This document shows positions 47,314 through 57,072 of a DNA stretch of 64,000 nucleotides, piece after piece. The DNA is from Blastomonas natatoria (GTDB taxonomy: Bacteria > Pseudomonadota > Alphaproteobacteria > Sphingomonadales > Sphingomonadaceae). The first letter of the stretch is position 1. Each line of letters opens with the position of its first letter. Where the stretch lies: positions 1 to 64,000 of the forward strand of contig NZ_QJJM01000014.1 of NCBI RefSeq assembly GCF_003201955.1. The letters are read 5' to 3'. The translations under genes and the position numbers were made by a program. The notes under the pieces are model-generated. The model searched no databases and was not told the origin of the DNA. It worked only from the letters and a program-made list of their open reading frames with translations.

Positions 47314-49644
47314 ATGTTTGACGTAAAGACTGTAGAAATCGAGTGGGGCGGAAAGACCCTCAAGCTCGAAACGGGCCGCATTGCCCGTCAGGCGGACGGC
47401 GCTGTGCTGGCCACCTATGGCGAAACCGTGGTGCTGTGCGCCGTGACCGCCGCCAAGTCGGTGAAGGAAGGCCAGGACTTCTTCCCGCTGACCGTCCACT
47501 ACCAGGAAAAATTCTCCGCAGCAGGCCGCATCCCCGGCGGCTTCTTCAAGCGTGAGCGCGGCGCGACCGAGAAAGAAACGCTGACCAGTCGCCTGATCGA
47601 CCGTCCCGTCCGCCCGCTGTTTCCCGAAGGTTTCTACAACGAAATCAACGTGATCGCGCAGGTCCTGTCATTCGACGGCGAATCCGAGCCCGATATCGTT
47701 GCGATGGTCGCCGCCTCGGCAGCGCTCACCCTGTCGGGCGTGCCCTTCATGGGTCCGATCGGCGCTGCGCGCATCGGCTACAAGGATGGCGAATATCAGC
47801 TCAACCCGTCGATGGACGAGGTCAAGGAAGGCGAGCTCGATCTGGTCGTCGCCGCCACGCATGACGCGGTGATGATGGTCGAATCGGAAGCCAAGGAGCT
47901 TTCCGAAGAGGTGATGCTGGGTGCCGTCGAATTCGCGCACGCTGCGTGCCGCGAAGTCACCGACGCGATCATCAAGCTCGCCGAACAGGCTGCCAAGGAT
48001 CCCTGGGAAATGGCTCCGCAGGCCGATCTCAGCGCCGCCAAGCAGAAGCTCAAGGACCTGATCGGTGCAGACATTGCCGCGGCCTACAAGCTGACCGACA
48101 AGTCGGCCCGCTCCAATGCCCTGAACGAAGCACGCGCCAAGGCGAAGGAAGCCTTTGCCGATGCGACGCCGCAGGACCAGATGGCCGCGCAGAAGCTGAT
48201 GAAGAAGCTGGAAGCGGAAATCGTGCGCGGTGCCATCCTCAAGGACGGCAGCCGCATCGATGGCCGCACCACCACGCAGATCCGTCCGATCGAGGCGATG
48301 GTCGGCTTCCTGCCGCGCACCCATGGTTCGGCGCTGTTCACGCGCGGTGAAACCCAGTCGATCTGTACCACCACCTTGGGCACCAAGGACAGCGAGCAGA
48401 TGATCGACGGCCTCACCGGCCTGTCGTACGAGAGTTTCATGCTGCACTATAACTTCCCGCCCTATTCGGTCGGTGAAGTCGGTCGCTTCGGCGCGCCAGG
48501 CCGTCGTGAAGTCGGCCATGGCAAGCTGGCATGGCGTGCGCTGCACCCCGTGCTGCCCAGCAAGGACGAGTTCCCCTACACCATCCGCGTGCTCTCCGAC
48601 ATCACCGAGTCGAACGGCTCGTCGTCGATGGCCACGGTGTGCGGCGGTTCGCTCTCGATGATGGACGCGGGCGTTCCGCTCAAGCGTCCGGTGTCGGGCA
48701 TCGCCATGGGCCTGATCCTGGAAGGCAGCGAGTTTGCGGTGCTCTCCGACATCCTGGGTGACGAGGATCATCTGGGCGACATGGACTTCAAGGTCGCCGG
48801 CACGTCCGAAGGCATCACCACGATGCAGATGGACATCAAGATCGCCGGCATCACCCGCGAGATCATGGCGCAGGCGCTGGCACAGGCCAAGGAAGGCCGC
48901 GCGCACATCCTGGGTGAAATGGCCAAGGCGCTGGGCGAAGTCCGCACCGAGCTTTCGGCGCACGCTCCGCGCATCGAGACGATCCAGATCGACAAGTCGA
49001 AGATCCGCGAAGTCATCGGCACCGGCGGCAAGGTGATCCGCGAGATCGTCGCCGAAACCGGCGCGAAGGTGGATATCGACGACGAGGGCCTGATCAAGAT
49101 CAGCTCGTCCGATCTCAGCCAGATCGAAGCTGCCAAGAATTGGATTCTGGGCATCGTCGAGGAAGCCGAAGTCGGCAAGATCTACAACGGCAAGGTCGTC
49201 AACCTGGTCGATTTCGGCGCGTTCGTGAACTTCATGGGCGGCAAGGACGGCCTGGTCCACGTCTCGGAAATTCGCAACGAGCGGGTCGAGAAGGTGGCCG
49301 ATGTCCTGTCCGAAGGCCAGGAAGTGAAGGTCAAGGTGCTCGAAATCGATCCGCGCGGCAAGGTGCGTCTGTCGATGCGCGTCGTCGATCAGGAAACCGG
49401 TGAAGAGCTGGAAGACACCCGCCCCGCCCGCGAACCGCGCGAGCGCGGTGAGCGTGGCGATCGCGGCGAGCGTCGCCCCCGCCGTGACGGCGATGGCGGA
49501 CGTGGTCGCGGTGGTGACCGTGGTGGCGATCGCGGTGAACGTTCGGGCGGAGGCGGCCGCGGCCGTGGTCGCCCTGAGCGCTCGGAAGGCGGCGAAGGCG
49601 GCGGTGACGCTGGCCTGCCCGACTTCATCACCGGCGAAAACTGA
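47314..49644 (+). CDS. pnp: Polynucleotide phosphorylase
   Basis: A 776-residue 3'-5' exoribonuclease. It has two RNase PH-like domains ([30 protein letters not shown]...; the second around residues 310-540 with [19 protein letters not shown]), a KH domain ([26 protein letters not shown]) and an S1 domain ([33 protein letters not shown]). A C-terminal Arg-Gly/Asp-rich tail ([28 protein letters not shown]) is low in complexity and may bind RNA or RNase E. A 208-bp leader with GC-rich repeats separates it from rpsO and may carry autoregulatory structure. Confidence 0.97.
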   Translation: MFDVKTVEIEWGGKTLKLETGRIARQADGAVLATYGETVVLCAVTAAKSVKEGQDFFPLTVHYQEKFSAAGRIPGGFFKRERGATEKETLTSRLIDRPVRPLFPEGFYNEINVIAQVLSFDGESEPDIVAMVAASAALTLSGVPFMGPIGAARIGYKDGEYQLNPSMDEVKEGELDLVVAATHDAVMMVESEAKELSEEVMLGAVEFAHAACREVTDAIIKLAEQAAKDPWEMAPQADLSAAKQKLKDLIGADIAAAYKLTDKSARSNALNEARAKAKEAFADATPQDQMAAQKLMKKLEAEIVRGAILKDGSRIDGRTTTQIRPIEAMVGFLPRTHGSALFTRGETQSICTTTLGTKDSEQMIDGLTGLSYESFMLHYNFPPYSVGEVGRFGAPGRREVGHGKLAWRALHPVLPSKDEFPYTIRVLSDITESNGSSSMATVCGGSLSMMDAGVPLKRPVSGIAMGLILEGSEFAVLSDILGDEDHLGDMDFKVAGTSEGITTMQMDIKIAGITREIMAQALAQAKEGRAHILGEMAKALGEVRTELSAHAPRIETIQIDKSKIREVIGTGGKVIREIVAETGAKVDIDDEGLIKISSSDLSQIEAAKNWILGIVEEAEVGKIYNGKVVNLVDFGAFVNFMGGKDGLVHVSEIRNERVEKVADVLSEGQEVKVKVLEIDPRGKVRLSMRVVDQETGEELEDTRPAREPRERGERGDRGERRPRRDGDGGRGRGGDRGGDRGERSGGGGRGRGRPERSEGGEGGGDAGLPDFITGEN

Positions 49645-49694
49645 AGATAGCAGTTTGCTGCTGGCGTCGCGGGCTGAGCCCGTGACGTGACAAA

Positions 49695-49731
49695 GACCGG
49701 CTGGAAGCCCCGCGCTTCCGGCCGGTTTTTT
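49695..49731 (+). terminator. Rho-independent terminator after pnp
   Basis: An imperfect stem with arms ACCGGCTGGAAGC and GCTTCCGGCCGGT, followed by TTTTTT. It lies 50 bp past the pnp stop and just before the parD promoter region. Confidence 0.85.
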
Positions 49732-49782
49732 GTTCGATGATGGGCGATTGGATGCGTTACCAAAATCTGGTATCGTCAACCC

Positions 49783-50025
49783 ATGACCAAGAACACCTCC
49801 ATCGCGCTGGGCGCGCCGTTTCAGGAATTTGCCCGCCGCAAGGTGGAGTCGGGCGAATATGGCTCGACCAGCGAGGTCGTACGCGAGGCCATGCGGCGGT
49901 TGATGGCCGAGGATGAACGGCGCGGAGCCCTTAATGCAGCTCTTCGCGAGGGTCTGGCGAGCGGCCCTGCCGAGCCATTCGACTGGGACGGCTTCATGCA
50001 CCGCCATTTCGGCGATGCCGCATAA
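49783..50025 (+). CDS. ParD-like antitoxin (ribbon-helix-helix)
   Basis: An 80-residue protein with an N-terminal RHH/ParD domain (NTSIALGAPFQEFARRKVESGEYGSTSEVVREAMRRLMAEDER) and a C-terminal tail (LREGLASGPAEPFDWDGFMHRHFGDAA) that would wrap the toxin. It overlaps the ParE-type toxin gene by 11 bp and should autorepress the pair. Confidence 0.92.
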   Translation: MTKNTSIALGAPFQEFARRKVESGEYGSTSEVVREAMRRLMAEDERRGALNAALREGLASGPAEPFDWDGFMHRHFGDAA

Positions 50026-50308
50026 GGTTCTCCTGCTCCCCGCTGCTGGCCGCGATCTCGACGCTATCGCCGTCGCTACCATGCAGCAATGGGGCACAGC
50101 GCAGGCTCGGCACTATCTCGCTGCGATGCGAGCGAGTATTTCGTCGCTGGCCGATTTTCCGCTGCGCAATCCAGTCTACCGCAGCGAGGGGAGGGAATTC
50201 CGCCAGCTGCTGTGCGGGCATCACTTAGTATTTTATCTGGTCGTTGAAGACACGGTGCAGATCATCCGCATCCTGCACGAGCGGATGGATATCGACCGGC
50301 ATCTCTGA
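50015..50308 (+). CDS. RelE/ParE-superfamily toxin
   Basis: A 97-residue toxin (MPHKVLLLPAAGRDLDAIAVATMQQWGTAQARHYLAAMRASISSLADFPLRNPVYRSEGREFRQLLCGHHLVFYLVVEDTVQIIRILHERMD). The YLVVED...IIRILHERMDIDRHL end is characteristic of ParE toxins, which poison DNA gyrase. The start at 50015 overlaps parD. It converges on sdhA with a shared hairpin between. Confidence 0.92.
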   Translation: MPHKVLLLPAAGRDLDAIAVATMQQWGTAQARHYLAAMRASISSLADFPLRNPVYRSEGREFRQLLCGHHLVFYLVVEDTVQIIRILHERMDIDRHL

Positions 50309-50324
50309 CACCGCCCACAAATGC

Positions 50325-50360
50325 TTCGGGGCAGGAACCGCGTACGGTACCTGCCCCGAA
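50325..50360. terminator. Bidirectional hairpin between parE toxin and sdhA
   Basis: TTCGGGGCAGG (325-335) pairs perfectly with CCTGCCCCGAA (350-360), with an inner CCG/CGG stem. Lying between two convergent genes, it probably ends transcription from both sides although T-runs are weak. Confidence 0.65.
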
Positions 50361-50391
50361 CAATGTCATCGCCAGATGGCCATTCAGCCGA

Positions 50392-52194
50392 TCAGTACAC
50401 CCGCTTCTTGGGCTTGATATACTCGACCTCGTCGCTCAGCGTATATTCGTGGACCGGGCGGTAGTCGAGCGTCACCTTGCCGCCCTTGCCACCCCAGCCT
50501 TCGAACCAGCTGACGGTGTGCTTCATGAAGTTCGCATCGTCGCGCTCGGGATAATCCTCGTGCATGTGCGCGCCGCGGCTTTCCTTGCGGGCATGCGCGC
50601 TCTCGATGGTGCACACCGCCTGGCTGAGCAGGTTGTCGAGCTCGAGCGTCTCGATCAGGTCGGTGTTCCAGATCAGCGAGCGGTCGGTGACGTGGACGTC
50701 CTCCATCCGCTTGTTGACCGTCTGCATCAGCGCAGTGCCTTCGGACAGCAGCTGCGTATCACGGAACACGGCGGCATGCTTCTGCATCGTCTTCTGCATC
50801 TCCATGCGAATCTGCGCGGTGGGCGAGCCGCCCTTGGCATTGCGGAAATGGTCGAGACGCGACAGCGCCAGATCGGCCGAGTCCTTCGGCAGCGCCTTGT
50901 GCGCGCTTCCCGGCTTGATCGTATCGCGCAGGTGGTGGCCGGTCGCGCGGCCGAACACGACGAGGTCGATCAGCGAGTTCGATCCCAGACGGTTCGCGCC
51001 ATGGACCGAAACGCACGCTGCTTCGCCCACGGCATAGAGGCCGGGGACCACGGTATCGGGGTTGCCATCCTTGATGGTGACGACCTGGCCGTGATAATTG
51101 CAGGGAATGCCGCCCATGTTGTAGTGCACGGTCGGCACCACCGGCAGCGGCTGGCGCGTCAGATCGACGCCGGCAAAGATCTTGCCGGTTTCGGTTATCC
51201 CCGGCAGACGCTCGGCCAGCACCTTCTCGTCAATATGGTCGAGGTGAAGGTAGATATGATCGCCTTCCTTGCCGACACCGCGGCCTTCGCGGATTTCGGC
51301 AGCCATCGAGCGGCTGACGACGTCGCGGCTGGCCAGGTCCTTGGCCGACGGGGCGTAGCGCTCCATGAAGCGCTCTCCTTCGGAATTGGTGAGATAACCG
51401 CCCTCACCGCGCGCGCCTTCGGTGATCAGCACGCCCGCGCCATAGATGCCGGTCGGGTGGAACTGCACGAATTCCATGTCCTGCAGCGGCAGGCCTGCGC
51501 GCAGCACCATTGCGCCGCCGTCACCCGTGCAGGTGTGCGCCGAGGTGGCGGAGAAATAGCAGCGGCCCGATCCGCCCGTCGCCAGCACCACGGCATGGCT
51601 GCGGAAACGATGGATCGATCCGTCTTCCATGCACAAAGCGATCACGCCCCGGCAGACGCCGTCTTCCATGATCAGGTCGATGGCGAAATATTCGATGAAG
51701 AAGTCGGAATCGTACTTCAGTGACTGCTGGTACAGCGCGTGCAGCATGGCGTGGCCGGTACGGTCTGCTGCTGCACAGGTGCGCTGCACCGGGGGGCCTT
51801 CGCCCATGTTCTGCATGTGCCCACCGAACGGACGCTGATAGATGGTGCCATTGTCGTTGCGGCTGAACGGCACGCCGGCATGCTCGAGCTCGTAGACGGC
51901 CGCCGGTGCTTCGCGCACCATGTACTCGATCGCGTCCTGATCGCCCAGCCAGTCCGATCCCTTGACGGTATCGTACATGTGCCACGACCAGTGGTCGGGA
52001 GAGTTGTTGCCCAGGCTGGCGGCGATGCCGCCCTGCGCCGCCACGGTGTGGCTGCGGGTGGGGAACACCTTGGTGATGCACGCGGTCTTCAGGCCCGCTT
52101 CTGCGCTGCCCATGGTGGCGCGCAGGCCCGATCCGCCGGCCCCCACGACAACCGTGTCGTACACATGGTCGATGATCTTGTAGGCTTCGGTCAT
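50392..52194 (-). CDS. sdhA: Succinate dehydrogenase flavoprotein subunit
   Basis: A 600-residue FAD subunit of complex II. Visible motifs are the FAD-binding [42 protein letters not shown] with the histidine that covalently binds FAD, the capping-domain active site ([29 protein letters not shown]), and the C-terminal [24 protein letters not shown]. It oxidises succinate to fumarate. The start overlaps the sdhD stop (TGATG). No sdhB follows; the next gene is a toxin in opposite orientation. Confidence 0.97.
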   Translation of the reverse strand: MTEAYKIIDHVYDTVVVGAGGSGLRATMGSAEAGLKTACITKVFPTRSHTVAAQGGIAASLGNNSPDHWSWHMYDTVKGSDWLGDQDAIEYMVREAPAAVYELEHAGVPFSRNDNGTIYQRPFGGHMQNMGEGPPVQRTCAAADRTGHAMLHALYQQSLKYDSDFFIEYFAIDLIMEDGVCRGVIALCMEDGSIHRFRSHAVVLATGGSGRCYFSATSAHTCTGDGGAMVLRAGLPLQDMEFVQFHPTGIYGAGVLITEGARGEGGYLTNSEGERFMERYAPSAKDLASRDVVSRSMAAEIREGRGVGKEGDHIYLHLDHIDEKVLAERLPGITETGKIFAGVDLTRQPLPVVPTVHYNMGGIPCNYHGQVVTIKDGNPDTVVPGLYAVGEAACVSVHGANRLGSNSLIDLVVFGRATGHHLRDTIKPGSAHKALPKDSADLALSRLDHFRNAKGGSPTAQIRMEMQKTMQKHAAVFRDTQLLSEGTALMQTVNKRMEDVHVTDRSLIWNTDLIETLELDNLLSQAVCTIESAHARKESRGAHMHEDYPERDDANFMKHTVSWFEGWGGKGGKVTLDYRPVHEYTLSDEVEYIKPKKRVY

Positions 52195-52583
52195 CAGCTT
52201 GCAGCTCCGGCAAAGGCAATGCGCGCTACGGCGAAAATGCCGAGGGCGGCCCCGGCAACGGCGTAGAAGTTGAGCAGCAGGATCACGCCGAACTTGGTGC
52301 CATGATCATGCACATAATCTTCGACGATCACCTGAAGGCCCAGGCGCAGGTGATAGAAAACGGTGACGATCAGCAGGATCATCGCGGTGGCAGGCAGCGG
52401 AGCGGAGAGCCAGGCGGTGACGGTCGCGTAATCCAGCGCAGGCAGGCTGACCAGCGAGGCGATGAACCACAGCATCAGGATGAGATTGCTGACCGCGGTC
52501 ACCCGCGCCATCACCCAGTGATGGGTTCCCGTCTTGGCGGACCCCAGCCCGCGAACCTTGCCAATTCTGGTGCCACTTCCCAT
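52194..52583 (-). CDS. sdhD: Succinate dehydrogenase membrane anchor subunit
   Basis: A ~129-residue protein with three membrane helices ([80 protein letters not shown]). The [16 protein letters not shown] segment carries the haem-ligand histidine and the quinone-site tyrosine. An in-frame TTG two codons upstream of ATG 52583 could also be used. It overlaps sdhA by 1 bp. Confidence 0.93.
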   Translation of the reverse strand: MGSGTRIGKVRGLGSAKTGTHHWVMARVTAVSNLILMLWFIASLVSLPALDYATVTAWLSAPLPATAMILLIVTVFYHLRLGLQVIVEDYVHDHGTKFGVILLLNFYAVAGAALGIFAVARIAFAGAAS

Positions 52584-52641
52584 GGTCAACTCCCAGCGCG
52601 GGCCCCATAGCCCTTTCGCGCTTCACAGATAATTCAAAAGA

Positions 52642-53031
52642 TCAGGCGAAAAAGATGATCGCCCACAAAAAGGCCGTCAGCGCGATCGACAGCACCGGCA
52701 GCAGCCCGGCCCAGCGGTTGTTGCGATCAACCTCATAGCCCGCGCCGATATCCAGCACGAAATGGCGGAGGCCCGAGAGCATGTGCTGGAAGAAGGCCCA
52801 GGACAGGCCGATCATCAGCAGATAGCCGATGGGGCTGGTCGCCCAGCCGACATACCAGGCATAGGCATCGGGTCCGCTGGCGAGTGCCATAAGCCAGCCG
52901 ACAAGCAGAATCCCGCCGATCACGGCCATGCCGTCACCGGTTGCGCGATGCAGGATCGAGACCAGCATGGCCGGGCCCCAACGCCAGATGGAAAGGTGCG
53001 GCGACAGCGGCCTGCCCGATGGTTTTGCCAT
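52642..53031 (-). CDS. sdhC: Succinate dehydrogenase cytochrome b556 subunit
   Basis: A 129-residue haem/quinone-binding subunit. It has RPLSPHLSIWRWGPAMLVSILHRATGDG, the family signature with the SILHRxTG quinone motif. Three transmembrane helices follow, with the haem histidine in FFQHMLSGLRHFVLDIGAGYE. It is the first gene of sdhCDA, 58 bp before sdhD. Confidence 0.95.
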   Translation of the reverse strand: MAKPSGRPLSPHLSIWRWGPAMLVSILHRATGDGMAVIGGILLVGWLMALASGPDAYAWYVGWATSPIGYLLMIGLSWAFFQHMLSGLRHFVLDIGAGYEVDRNNRWAGLLPVLSIALTAFLWAIIFFA

Positions 53032-53183
53032 GGTCTCCCCCGTTTAAACGATCGTGTTCATAAGCGAAATTGCGTCCGGCGCCTGTTTAGCCGATTGCCC
53101 AAATGATGCAATTGTTGATTGCGCGCCCCGCCTTGCACCGGGGGCATCGCGCTGCTGACCGCGCGCACCCGATCGCTCCAGCA

Positions 53184-53200
53184 ATAACCGGGCGTTAACC
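53184..53200 (+). promoter_or_regulatory. CtrA-type binding box upstream of chemoreceptor gene
   Basis: ATAACCGGGCGTTAACC fits TTAA-N7-TTAACC with one mismatch. It ends 50 bp before the chemoreceptor start codon, the same relative position as the box upstream of the diguanylate cyclase. Confidence 0.5.
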
Positions 53201-53250
53201 ATGAGCGCATATGCCGGAGGCCGACGCACCCAGCTTGGCGAGAGGACGGC

Positions 53251-54654
53251 ATGGCAGACCACCACAGGGATACGAAGGGCAGTGCCAATTTCAAGGCGCT
53301 CTACCAGTCCGTGGCTCACGAACTTTCGATCAGCCGGCGGCTGGCAGCCTTTGACGCCGCCGGCGATCTTCCTCGCCTTGCGCGCGAGGCGCTGGACCTG
53401 CTGAAGCAGGATCAGGACGCCATTGCCCAGTGCTTCTGGGATAATTTCAATTCGATTGCCGACCTGGCCAGCAAGACGCGTGACCTGGAGACGCTCAGGC
53501 AGAAGAATATCGAGGCCAGCCGTCGCTACACCCACGAGAAAATGGCCAATTTCGACGGCCAGCTCTGGGTGGAGATGGCCTTCAGCCACGCCCTGTACGC
53601 CCAGCAACTGGGCGTCCCGATGTGGCAGCTGCTGGCTGCACAGGCGCATACGCATGATTTTGCCGTGAGCAGAATGCGCGAGAAGCTTCCTGACGACATG
53701 GACCGGTATCAGCAGCTGGCGCGTGCCACGGCCCAGGTCATGGTGATCGAAGCAGAGATCATGGCCTTTGCCATCAACACCATGACCCAGCAGGAAGCCC
53801 AGAAGGTGCGCATCGCGCAGACTGCCAGCTTCAAGCAGACCGTGGACGGCGAACTGCAACAGGCCTCGCATCTGGGCAGTGGTCTTCAGAGCCAAGTCGT
53901 GAATGCATCCGAAGCCGCCCGGCAGATGCTGGGACGGTCATCCGAGGTTGCCGCCGCCGCAGAACAGTCGGCAATCGCCATGCGCGAGGCGGCCCAGACA
54001 GCCGCCGGCCTGATCCGCGCTATCGAGGAAGCCCGCAGCGAGGTCGAAGTCGCCGCCGACGTTGCCGAACGCGCCTCGCGTGAGGCAGGCCATGCGGTGG
54101 CGAGCACGCAGACCTTGTCGACCCATGCCGAATCCATCGAATCGATTCTCAGCCTGATCCGCGACATCGCCGGGCAGACCAACCTGCTGGCGCTCAACGC
54201 CACCATCGAGGCGGCCCGCGCAGGCGATGCCGGGCGCGGGTTTGCCGTGGTTGCGCAGGAGGTCAAGAGCCTCGCCAACCAGACCGCCCGCGCCACCGAC
54301 GATATCGCCCACAAGATCACCGCCATCCAGCAGGCTACCCGCGATACCGTGGCATCGAACGATTCGGTGCGCGCAACGGTGAGCGAAGTGCAGACCAGCG
54401 CCGACCGCATCCGCGAGGCAATGGAAATCCAGGCGCAGACGGTTACCATCATTACCGCCGCCGTCGACGAAACCGCGCTTGCGGCCGATTCCATGTCGAA
54501 CACCATCGGCACTATCCGGATCGACACCGAAAGCCTCGCGAGCGAGATGGACAAGGTCGGCGCAGGCTTCAGCCATCTGCAGAACCAACTGGTCGAACTG
54601 CGCAATCGTTCGGATCGGTTCGCGGACGAAATCGGTCTCGCCAAGAGCGCCTGA
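53251..54654 (+). CDS. Soluble chemoreceptor with globin-like sensor
   Basis: A 467-residue cytoplasmic methyl-accepting chemotaxis protein without membrane helices. Residues ~25-190 are helical and resemble the protoglobin/globin-coupled sensor fold ([51 protein letters not shown]113 is a candidate haem ligand, but spacing differs from HemAT). The C-terminal signalling hairpin has [56 protein letters not shown]. It may sense oxygen or another gas and act on a CheA. No che genes are adjacent. Confidence 0.85.
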   Translation: MADHHRDTKGSANFKALYQSVAHELSISRRLAAFDAAGDLPRLAREALDLLKQDQDAIAQCFWDNFNSIADLASKTRDLETLRQKNIEASRRYTHEKMANFDGQLWVEMAFSHALYAQQLGVPMWQLLAAQAHTHDFAVSRMREKLPDDMDRYQQLARATAQVMVIEAEIMAFAINTMTQQEAQKVRIAQTASFKQTVDGELQQASHLGSGLQSQVVNASEAARQMLGRSSEVAAAAEQSAIAMREAAQTAAGLIRAIEEARSEVEVAADVAERASREAGHAVASTQTLSTHAESIESILSLIRDIAGQTNLLALNATIEAARAGDAGRGFAVVAQEVKSLANQTARATDDIAHKITAIQQATRDTVASNDSVRATVSEVQTSADRIREAMEIQAQTVTIITAAVDETALAADSMSNTIGTIRIDTESLASEMDKVGAGFSHLQNQLVELRNRSDRFADEIGLAKSA

Positions 54655-54714
54655 CGCTGCAATTTCGTCGCCCGGTCATGGACCGGGGCGCGAGGCGGCG
54701 ATATGGTGCCGCGC

Positions 54715-55461
54715 ATGATCAGCGTTGAACAGAATATCCTCATCACCGGCTCGAGCCGGGGCATCGGTCGCGCCATTGCCGACCATCTCCATGAAGCGGG
54801 CCACCGCATCGTTGGTCATGCCAGCCGCCCCTTCCTCGATGACAGCCCCGACACCCCCGAATGGGATGTGATCGGCGCCGATTTCGGAGACTTTCGCGGA
54901 CCCGACATGCTCTGGAACGAGGCGCTGGACATTCTGGATGGCCGCATCGACGTTCTCATCAACAATGCCGGCATTTTTGCAGCCAATCCGATCGACCGGG
55001 GCGATGCCGAATGGCTCGCCGCCTGGGACGAGACGATGACCATCAATCTGACCGCCAGCGCGCAACTGTGCCGCTTTGCCGTCCAGCATTTCCTCGATCA
55101 TGGCAATGAAGGGCGCATCGTCAACATTGCCAGCCGCGCGGCCTATCGCGGCGACAGCCCGGCGCATTGGCATTATGCGGCATCCAAGGGCGGGATGGTG
55201 GCGATGACCAAATCGATCGCGCGCGCCTATGCCTCCAGCGGTATCTACGCCTTCGCCATCTGCCCGGGCTTCACCATGACCGGCATGGCGGAGGACTATC
55301 TTTCGAGCAGGGGGGGCGACAAGCTGCTGGCCGACATTCCCCTGGGCCGCGTCGCCATGCCCGACGAGGTTGCCACCATGGCGGCCTTCTGCGCCATCGA
55401 CGCGCCGCCCTCGATGACGGGCGCAGTGCTCGACGTGAACGGCGCGAGTTACGTGCGGTAA
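54715..55461 (+). CDS. SDR family oxidoreductase
   Basis: A 248-residue short-chain dehydrogenase. It has the NAD(P)-binding ILITGSSRGIGRAIADHL, the structural NNAG at VLINNAGIFA, and the catalytic Ser-Tyr-Lys region IASRAAYRGDSPAHWHYAASKGG with the YxxxK pair. The C-terminus has the FabG-like signature ICPGFTMTGM...MTGAVLDVNGASYVR. It is FabG-like; the substrate is unknown. A start 12 bp upstream (54703) is also possible. Confidence 0.9.
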   Translation: MISVEQNILITGSSRGIGRAIADHLHEAGHRIVGHASRPFLDDSPDTPEWDVIGADFGDFRGPDMLWNEALDILDGRIDVLINNAGIFAANPIDRGDAEWLAAWDETMTINLTASAQLCRFAVQHFLDHGNEGRIVNIASRAAYRGDSPAHWHYAASKGGMVAMTKSIARAYASSGIYAFAICPGFTMTGMAEDYLSSRGGDKLLADIPLGRVAMPDEVATMAAFCAIDAPPSMTGAVLDVNGASYVR

Positions 55462-55470
55462 GGGGATGAG

Positions 55471-55761
55471 ATGAAGGGGGGCTGGGTGTACATGATGGCG
55501 GACCGCTATCGGGGCACCATCTATACCGGTGTAACTGCGGACATCGGACGCCGGGTGGAGCAGCATCGATCTGACGGTGGGTCACGTTTCGTCAAACGAT
55601 ATGGCCTCGACCGACTCGTCTACACCGAATGGCATGACGAGATCGAATTTGCGATCGCGCAGGAAAAGGCGATCAAGAAATGGTGCCGTCAGTGGAAGGT
55701 TGACCTGATCGAGCAGGCAAACCCGAATTGGGAAGACCTGTCACACCTCATAAACGCCTGA
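55471..55761 (+). CDS. GIY-YIG nuclease domain protein
   Basis: A 96-residue protein of the GIY-YIG superfamily (YhbQ/UPF0213-like). The motif GWVYMMADRYRGTIYTGVTADIGRRVEQHR contains the VYM and YTG halves and the conserved Arg, and KRYGLDRLVYTEWHDEIEFAIAQEKAIKKWCRQWK contains the Glu of the active site. Such single-domain proteins are common in sphingomonads; function in DNA repair or mobile DNA is unproven. It lies 9 bp after the SDR gene. Confidence 0.92.
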   Translation: MKGGWVYMMADRYRGTIYTGVTADIGRRVEQHRSDGGSRFVKRYGLDRLVYTEWHDEIEFAIAQEKAIKKWCRQWKVDLIEQANPNWEDLSHLINA

Positions 55762-55780
55762 TCCGGGCGCACCGTATTTC

Positions 55781-55860
55781 GTCACCCCCGCGAACGCGGG
55801 GGTCCCGCTTCCTTTCTGAACTCTGTGAATAAGCGGGATTCCCGCGTTCGCGGGAATGAC
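55781..55860. repeat. Paired palindromic repeat, copy 1 (upstream of prmA)
   Basis: Arm 55781-55810 (core CCCCCGCGAACGCGGGGG) and arm 55831-55860 (core TTCCCGCGTTCGCGGGAA) are each palindromic and also inverted copies of each other with four mismatches. The same element recurs at 56989-57067. Confidence 0.9.
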
Positions 55861-55928
55861 GGTATTGGCAAAGTGAAGAGGGTTTCCCTAAAGGTGTGCG
55901 AGCCTCCACGCGAACAAGGACCCACGCA

Positions 55929-56852
55929 TTGGACAATTGGAAAGTCACCATCCCCTGCACGCTCGCAGAGGCGCAGGCCGTGACCGACGACATGACGCTC
56001 GACGACAGCGCCTTCGGCAGCCCCAGCCTGGTGGCGAGCGAGGTCGATGCCTATGCCGATCCGCAGGAGTCGGGCAGTTGGGCGTTGCACGCCTATTTTA
56101 CCGAAGAACCTCAGGGCGCGTGGATCGAGACCCTGCGCGGCCTCGTCCCCAGCGCGACCAGCGCGGTGCTCAGCGCGGAACTTCTTCCCGACGAGGACTG
56201 GGTTACGCTGAGCCAGGCCGGGCTCGAACCGATCCGCGCTGGACGCTTCCATGTCCACACGCCCGAAATGCCCGCTTCTGACGAGCCCGGCGTGCGCAGC
56301 TTCGAGATTCCGGCGAGCCTGGCCTTTGGCACCGGGCATCACAACACGACGCGTGGCTGCCTGATGATGCTCGATTCGATGCAGGCCGCCGGTACGCATG
56401 TGACAAGCCATATCGATATCGGCACCGGCACCGGACTGCTCGCCTTTGCCGCGATGCACCTGTGGCCCGGGGCGAGCGCGATCGCCAGCGATATCGACCC
56501 GGTCTGTGGGCCTGCGGTCGAGCATAATGCGGCGGCCAATGCCGTGCCGATGGGCGATGGTCCGGGCGAACTGGCGATGGTGATCGCCGAGGGGCTGGAC
56601 GACGCGCAGCTTCAGGCGCGTGCGCCTTATGATCTGGTAATCGCCAATATCCTGGCCGGGCCGCTGATCGATCTGGCGGCCGATGTCGCTTCGGTCACCG
56701 GCGCGAACGGCTATGCGGTGCTATCCGGCTTGCTCGGCACCCAGTCCGAGGCGGTGGCAGGGGCATATCGTGCGCAAGGCTTCGCGCTGGAAGATCGGCT
56801 GGACCTCGGCGACTGGACAGTATTGCGGCTGTGCAAGACCGGCGCAGCCTGA
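55929..56852 (+). CDS. prmA: Ribosomal protein L11 methyltransferase
   Basis: A 307-residue class I methyltransferase that methylates L11. The N-terminal substrate-recognition domain starts DNWKVTIPCTLAEAQAV. The SAM site is SHIDIGTGTGLLAFAAMHLWPGASAIASDIDP, and the catalytic segment is YDLVIANILAGPLIDLA. I chose the TTG at 55929 because AAGGA lies 9 nt upstream and the family begins near NWKV; the GTG at 55896 is the alternative. Palindromic repeats flank the gene on both sides. Confidence 0.93.
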   Translation: MDNWKVTIPCTLAEAQAVTDDMTLDDSAFGSPSLVASEVDAYADPQESGSWALHAYFTEEPQGAWIETLRGLVPSATSAVLSAELLPDEDWVTLSQAGLEPIRAGRFHVHTPEMPASDEPGVRSFEIPASLAFGTGHHNTTRGCLMMLDSMQAAGTHVTSHIDIGTGTGLLAFAAMHLWPGASAIASDIDPVCGPAVEHNAAANAVPMGDGPGELAMVIAEGLDDAQLQARAPYDLVIANILAGPLIDLAADVASVTGANGYAVLSGLLGTQSEAVAGAYRAQGFALEDRLDLGDWTVLRLCKTGAA

Positions 56853-56878
56853 CGTCAAGGCCTTTCAGGCATTGCCAG

Positions 56879-56949
56879 TTCTCCGGCGAAAGCCGGAGCC
56901 CAGCGGCGACATTGTGCCACGCCGCTCTGGATTCCGGCTTTCGTAGGAA
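56879..56949. repeat. Paired palindromic repeat, second family (after prmA)
   Basis: Arms 56879-56908 and 56920-56949 are inverted relatives with cores GGCGAAAGCCGG and CCGGCTTTCG. A short spacer of 11 bp separates them. It lies between prmA and the second copy of the GCGAACGC family and may act as a terminator-like hairpin. Confidence 0.8.
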
Positions 56950-56988
56950 AGCGGATCAGGAGGAACGTGCCGCTGCCTGCCCCATTTG

Positions 56989-57067
56989 GTCACCCCCGCG
57001 AAGGCGGGGGTCCCGCTTCCTCTGGAACGTCACGCAAAAGCGGGATTCCCGCGTTCGCAGGAATGAC
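56989..57067. repeat. Paired palindromic repeat, copy 2 (upstream of DUF2459 gene)
   Basis: A second copy of the element at 55781-55860: arms 56989-57018 and 57038-57067 with core CCCCCGCGAAGGCGGGGG and its relative. Its last bases (CAGGAATGACG) run into the start of the DUF2459 gene and supply the only visible ribosome-binding sequence. Confidence 0.9.
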
Positions 57068-57072
57068 GGGTG

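Noticed and set aside
47668-50097. 809-residue antisense frame over pnp
   Set aside because: Opposite to an unmistakable PNPase; composition is that of reversed codons and no domain is visible.
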